Under the pieces are notes generated by a model that saw nothing but the letters and a program-made list of their open reading frames with translations, was not told the DNA's origin and searched no databases. A program made the translations under genes and the position numbers. This document shows positions 60,668-64,000 of a stretch of DNA of 64,000 bases, piece by piece; positions within the stretch are counted from its first letter, which is position 1, and each line of letters opens with the position of its first letter. This DNA comes from Actinotalea solisilvae (GTDB lineage: Bacteria; Actinomycetota; Actinomycetes; Actinomycetales; Cellulomonadaceae): assembly GCF_016464425.1 (NCBI RefSeq), contig NZ_JADDKQ010000006.1, positions 1 through 64,000 of the forward strand. Direction: 5' to 3'.

Positions 60668-61456
60668 TCAACCGCCCGCGCCTGGTGACAGCGTGCTCAC
60701 CAGGCCTTCCGAGCCCTGGGCGAGGAGCGTGACGTCGGCGCCCACGAGGACGAAGGACGCGCCGGCGGCGACGTACTCGCGCGCGGCGGCGGGGTCGAAC
60801 GCGTTGACGCCCACCGGCTTCCCTGCCGCGCGGACGGCCTCGAAGGTCCGCAGGACCGCCGCGACGACGTCGGGGTGGCGCTGCTCGCCGAGCCGGCCGA
60901 GCGACGCGGCGAGGTCGGACGGGCCGACGAACACGCCGTCGACCCCGTCGGCCGCGGCGATCTCGGCGGCGGCCTCGACGCCCGCGGCCGTCTCCACCTG
61001 GACGAGCAGGGCCACGTGCTCGTCGGCGTCCGACAGGTACCCCTCGACCCGGTTCCAACGCGCCGAGCGCGAGAGCGCCGAGCCGACGCCGCGCCGCCCG
61101 CGCGGCGGGTAGCGGACGGCCTCGACCGCGGCGCGCGCCTCGTCGGCCGACGCGACCATCGGGACCAGCACCGTCTGTGCGCCCAGGTCGAGCACCTGCT
61201 TGATCGTCACCGGATCGTTTGCCGGGACGCGCACCACGGGCGTCACCGGGTACGCCGCGACTGCCTGGAGCTGCGCGAGCACGGACGCGAGCCCGTTCGG
61301 TGCGTGCTCCATGTCGATCAGCAGCCAGTCCAGCCCCGACCCGGCGCAGATCTCCGCGACCACCGGGCTGCCCGAGCACACCCACATCCCGGCGAGCGGG
61401 CGCCCCTCGGCCGCGGCGAGCGCGTGGCGGAGGGTCGGGCTCAGACGAAGCGGCAT
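60668..61456 (-). CDS. hpaI: HpcH/HpaI aldolase
   Basis: A 262-residue class II aldolase splitting 4-hydroxy-2-keto-heptane-1,7-dioate to pyruvate and succinate semialdehyde. Motifs: LIDMEHAPNG, VRVPANDPVTIKQVLDLGAQTVLVPMV, and VQVETAAGVEAAAEIAAADGVDGVFVGPSDLAASLG with the metal-binding glutamate. ATG start; it overlaps the hydratase end by 16 bases. Last gene of the cluster visible here. Confidence 0.92.
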   Translation of the reverse strand: MPLRLSPTLRHALAAAEGRPLAGMWVCSGSPVVAEICAGSGLDWLLIDMEHAPNGLASVLAQLQAVAAYPVTPVVRVPANDPVTIKQVLDLGAQTVLVPMVASADEARAAVEAVRYPPRGRRGVGSALSRSARWNRVEGYLSDADEHVALLVQVETAAGVEAAAEIAAADGVDGVFVGPSDLAASLGRLGEQRHPDVVAAVLRTFEAVRAAGKPVGVNAFDPAAAREYVAAGASFVLVGADVTLLAQGSEGLVSTLSPGAGG

Positions 61457-62232
61457 GACACCGTCCCCAGGTCGCGGAAGTCGGCGCGGACGACGTCGCC
61501 CGCGTGCACCCACACCGGGCGCGTGAAGGAGCCGGCCAGGACGAGCTCGCCCGCCTCGAGCCGCTCGCCGTGCTGCGCGAGCTTGGTCGCGAGCCACGCG
61601 ACGCCGAGCGCCGGGTGCCCGAGCACCGCAGCCGCGACGCCGGACTCCTCGATCTCCTCGCCCCGGTACAGCACCGCCGCGACCCACGGCAGGTCGACGT
61701 CGTCGGGCGCGACGCGCGTGTCCCCGACGACCATGCCGCCCATCGCGGCGTTGTCGCTGATGGTGTCGACGATCGTGCGGCCCTCGAGCGCGATGCGCGA
61801 GGACAGGATCTCGAGCGCGGGCACCACGTACTCCGTCGCGCGCACGACGTCGTCCACGGTCGCGCCCGCCTCGACGGGCGCGGCCAGGCGGAACGCGAGC
61901 TCGACCTCGACGCGCACGTTCGAGAACCGTGCGTGCTCCACGTCCGCGCCGCTCGGCATCACCATGTCCTCGAAGATCGCGCCGTAGTCGGGCTCGTCGA
62001 TGCCCGTGGCCGCCTGCATGACCTTCGACGTCAGCCCGATCTTGCGGCCCACCGGCCGGCGCCCGGCCGCGACCGCCCGGCGCCGCCACTCGGCCTGGAC
62101 CGCGTAGGCGTCGTCGACGGTCATGCCCGGGTGCCGCGCGGTGAGCAGCGGGACCGTCGTCCGGGCGCGCTCGGCGGCCGCGAGCTCGTCGGCGATCGCC
62201 GCGACCTCGTCGGGCGCGAGGGTGCCGCTCAC
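61441..62232 (-). CDS. hpaH: 2-oxo-hepta-3-ene-1,7-dioate hydratase
   Basis: A 263-residue hydratase of the fumarylacetoacetate hydrolase-like / 4-oxalocrotonate decarboxylase-like family (VGRKIGLTSKVMQAATGIDEPDYGAIFEDMVM, VEVELAFRLAAPVEAG). It would add water to the ring-cleavage product after isomerisation. GTG start overlaps the dioxygenase stop (GTGA); its own stop lies inside hpaI. Assignment from family plus context. Confidence 0.9.
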   Translation of the reverse strand: MSGTLAPDEVAAIADELAAAERARTTVPLLTARHPGMTVDDAYAVQAEWRRRAVAAGRRPVGRKIGLTSKVMQAATGIDEPDYGAIFEDMVMPSGADVEHARFSNVRVEVELAFRLAAPVEAGATVDDVVRATEYVVPALEILSSRIALEGRTIVDTISDNAAMGGMVVGDTRVAPDDVDLPWVAAVLYRGEEIEESGVAAAVLGHPALGVAWLATKLAQHGERLEAGELVLAGSFTRPVWVHAGDVVRADFRDLGTVSCRFV

Positions 62233-63338
62233 AGCTGGTGGCCGAGCTTGTACTCGCCCTGCTTCCACGACGGGAGCGCGTCGGGGGCGTCGTCGGGCCG
62301 GGTGTAGGAGAACCCGTCGGCGCCGATGGTCACGCCCATCTCGCTGCGGTCGGTGCGCGCGACGACGGGCTGCGGGTTCCCGTCGAGGTCGAGCACGAGC
62401 GACGCCTCGGTGTACCAGGACGGCACGACGGGGTTGCCCCACCAGTCGCGACGCTGGTTGTCGTGGACGTCCCAGGTGACCACGGGGTTGTCGGGGTCGC
62501 CGGTCCAGTAGTCCTGCGTGTAGATCTCGACGCGGTGCCCGTCGGGGTCGCGCAGGTAGAGGTAGAACGCGTTGGAGATGCCGTGCCGGCCCGGGCCGCG
62601 CTCGATCCGGTCCGAGAGCCGCAGCGCGCCGAGCCGGTCGCAGATCGCGACGATCTGGTGCTTCTCGTGCGTCGCGAACGCGGCGTGGTGGAACCGCGGC
62701 CCGTCGCCGCCCGTCATCGCGGCGTCGTGCACCGTGGGCTTGCGGCGCATCCACGCGGCGTACTGGGTGCCCTCGGCGTCCTGGATGTCCTCCGTGACGC
62801 GGAACCCCAGGTCCTCCATGAACGCGACCGCGCGCGGCACGTCGGGCGTGACCTGGTTGAAGTGGTCGAGCCGCACGAGCGCGCCGGGCGGGTGCAGGTC
62901 GTAGCGCCACGCGAGGCGCTCGACGTGCTCGACGTCGTGGAAGAGCTCGATCGGAAAGCCGAGCGGGTCCTCCACGCGCACCGAGTCACCGACGCCGCGT
63001 GCGAACCCCTCGGCGCGACGCTCGACGCGGCACCCGAGCTCGGCGTAGAACGCGACCGCGCGGTCGAGGTCCTCGGGCGAGCGCACGCGGTAGGACAGCG
63101 CGGCGAGCGCGGCCACCGGGCCCTGGCGCAGCACGAGGTTGTGGTGGATGAACTCCTCGAGCGTGCGCAGGTGGATGGTCTCGGCGTCCTCCTCGGTCAC
63201 CACGAGCCCGAGCACGTCGACGTAGAACGCCCGCGACGCCGCGAGGTCCGTCACGACCAGCTCGAAGGACGCGCACCGGACGACGTCGGGCGGCGGCGAC
63301 GACGGCGTCGGGACGCGCCCCGGCACGACGGCGCTCAC
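62229..63338 (-). CDS. hpaD: Homoprotocatechuate 2,3-dioxygenase
   Basis: A 369-residue extradiol dioxygenase that opens the ring of 3,4-dihydroxyphenylacetate. Two type-I extradiol domains; metal ligands lie in RLDHFNQV (His), FHHAAFATHE (His) and HRVEIYTQDY (Glu). Length and motif order match characterised 2,3-dioxygenases such as that of Brevibacterium. GTG start overlaps the aldehyde dehydrogenase stop (GTGA). Confidence 0.94.
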   Translation of the reverse strand: MSAVVPGRVPTPSSPPPDVVRCASFELVVTDLAASRAFYVDVLGLVVTEEDAETIHLRTLEEFIHHNLVLRQGPVAALAALSYRVRSPEDLDRAVAFYAELGCRVERRAEGFARGVGDSVRVEDPLGFPIELFHDVEHVERLAWRYDLHPPGALVRLDHFNQVTPDVPRAVAFMEDLGFRVTEDIQDAEGTQYAAWMRRKPTVHDAAMTGGDGPRFHHAAFATHEKHQIVAICDRLGALRLSDRIERGPGRHGISNAFYLYLRDPDGHRVEIYTQDYWTGDPDNPVVTWDVHDNQRRDWWGNPVVPSWYTEASLVLDLDGNPQPVVARTDRSEMGVTIGADGFSYTRPDDAPDALPSWKQGEYKLGHQL

Positions 63339-64000
63339 CGCGCGCCCTTCCCGAACGTGGGCTGGTGGCCGGGCGCGAGCGTCACGTGGACGGCCTGCTG
63401 GTGCGTGTAGAAGTCGATCGAGCGGTACCCGCCCTCTTGGCCGAGGCCCGACGCCTTGACGCCCCCGAACGGCGTGCGCAGGTCGCGGACGTTGTTGCTG
63501 TTGAGCCACACCATGCCCGCCTCGACGGCCTGGGAGAACGTGTGCGCGCGCCGCAGGTCGTTGGTCCACACGTAGGCCGCGAGCCCGTACCGCACGCCGT
63601 TGGCCAGGGCGAGCGCCTCCTCGTCGGTGTCGAACGGCGTGATGGCCACGACCGGCCCGAAGATCTCCTCCTGGAAGATCCGCGCGTCCGGGGGCACGTC
63701 GACGAACACGGTGGGCGAGACGTAGCTGCCGGTCGGCAGGCCGTCGGGCCGCCCGCCGCCGGCGACGAGCCGCGCCTCCGACCGGCCGATCTCGATGTAG
63801 CGCATGACCTTGGCGTAGTGCTCCGGGTGCACGAGCGCGCCGACCTCGGTCGCCCTCTCGTGCGGCGGCCCGACGACGACGCGTGCGGCCTGGGCGGCGA
63901 AGCGCTCGACGAACTCGTCGTAGACCGAGCGCTCGACGAGGATGCGGCTGCCCGCGGTGCAGCGCTCGCCGTTGAGCGAGAACACCCCGAAGATCGTCGC
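63335..64000 (-). CDS. hpaE: 5-carboxymethyl-2-hydroxymuconate semialdehyde dehydrogenase (partial)
   Basis: The C-terminal part (about 221 residues) of an aldehyde dehydrogenase; the gene continues past the window edge. The catalytic cysteine is in SLNGERCTAGSR, followed by IFQEEIFGPVVAI and the end FGGVKASGLGQEGGYRSIDFYTHQQAVHV. Context (hpaD, hpaH, hpaI downstream) indicates oxidation of the ring-cleavage semialdehyde. Confidence 0.88.
   Translation of the reverse strand, partial: ATIFGVFSLNGERCTAGSRILVERSVYDEFVERFAAQAARVVVGPPHERATEVGALVHPEHYAKVMRYIEIGRSEARLVAGGGRPDGLPTGSYVSPTVFVDVPPDARIFQEEIFGPVVAITPFDTDEEALALANGVRYGLAAYVWTNDLRRAHTFSQAVEAGMVWLNSNNVRDLRTPFGGVKASGLGQEGGYRSIDFYTHQQAVHVTLAPGHQPTFGKGAR

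Overview
The window is very GC-rich, densely coded DNA with frequent GTG starts, GTGA/ATGA stop-start overlaps, NarL/LuxR regulators, a large-ATPase LuxR regulator and the MSMEG_4193 / DUF3090 / SCO1664 gene trio. This points to an actinomycete. Secreted xylan-degrading enzymes and a sortase substrate suggest a Cellulomonas/Cellulosimicrobium-like relative; that genus-level guess is inference.

Layout. 0.1-6.3 kb: manganese catalase, arginine deiminase with an APC exchanger (C-terminal frameshift), and a divergent response regulator/histidine kinase pair. 6.4-10.1 kb: a secreted hydrophobic protein with a small membrane partner, a META-domain protein, and a second APC exchanger with an N-terminal Thr-Gly repeat. 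10.2-20.6 kb: an integrative mobilizable element in a tRNA-Arg(CCT) gene, bounded by 45-bp attachment repeats. It carries a tyrosine integrase, a frameshifted excisionase, a TrwC/TraA-type relaxase-helicase, a HIT protein, an acetyltransferase and several unrecognised genes. Two of its proteins carry an R-x4/5-H motif like that of HEPN RNases and a third carries a degenerate form; two of the three are membrane-anchored. 20.7-26.7 kb: chromosomal genes for an NAD(P)-binding protein, phosphatase, methyltransferase plus HxlR regulator, RidA protein, DUF7793/GGDEF pair and a secreted protein.

26.8-34.2 kb: a xylan/xylose module with a pentonate dehydratase, a keto-acid aldolase, a GH120 beta-xylosidase, a LacI regulator with visible operators, and a secreted GH10 xylanase. 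These genes could cut xylan outside the cell, release xylose, and route it through the xylonate pathway. 34.3-48 kb: arginase-family protein, hydrolase, SNF2-like helicase, reductases, a frameshifted SDR gene, a large LuxR regulator with a cupin gene, and the conserved actinobacterial trio. 48-50.8 kb: two near-identical hairpins enclose a broken LPxTG Ig-like surface protein, a 5'-truncated tail-collar gene and one intact tail-collar gene; the two truncated genes meet head to head. 50.9-60.6 kb: reductase, small membrane proteins, regulators with divergent targets, methyltransferase, LuxR regulator and lipoprotein. 60.7-64 kb: four overlapping genes for homoprotocatechuate meta-cleavage, the last running off the edge.

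Four genes are each broken by a one- or two-base indel, at least two of them in simple-sequence or homopolymer context, so sequencing error should be excluded before calling them pseudogenes. Many monocistronic starts lie 6-8 bases after a TANNNT-like hexamer with no Shine-Dalgarno, which looks like leaderless transcription.
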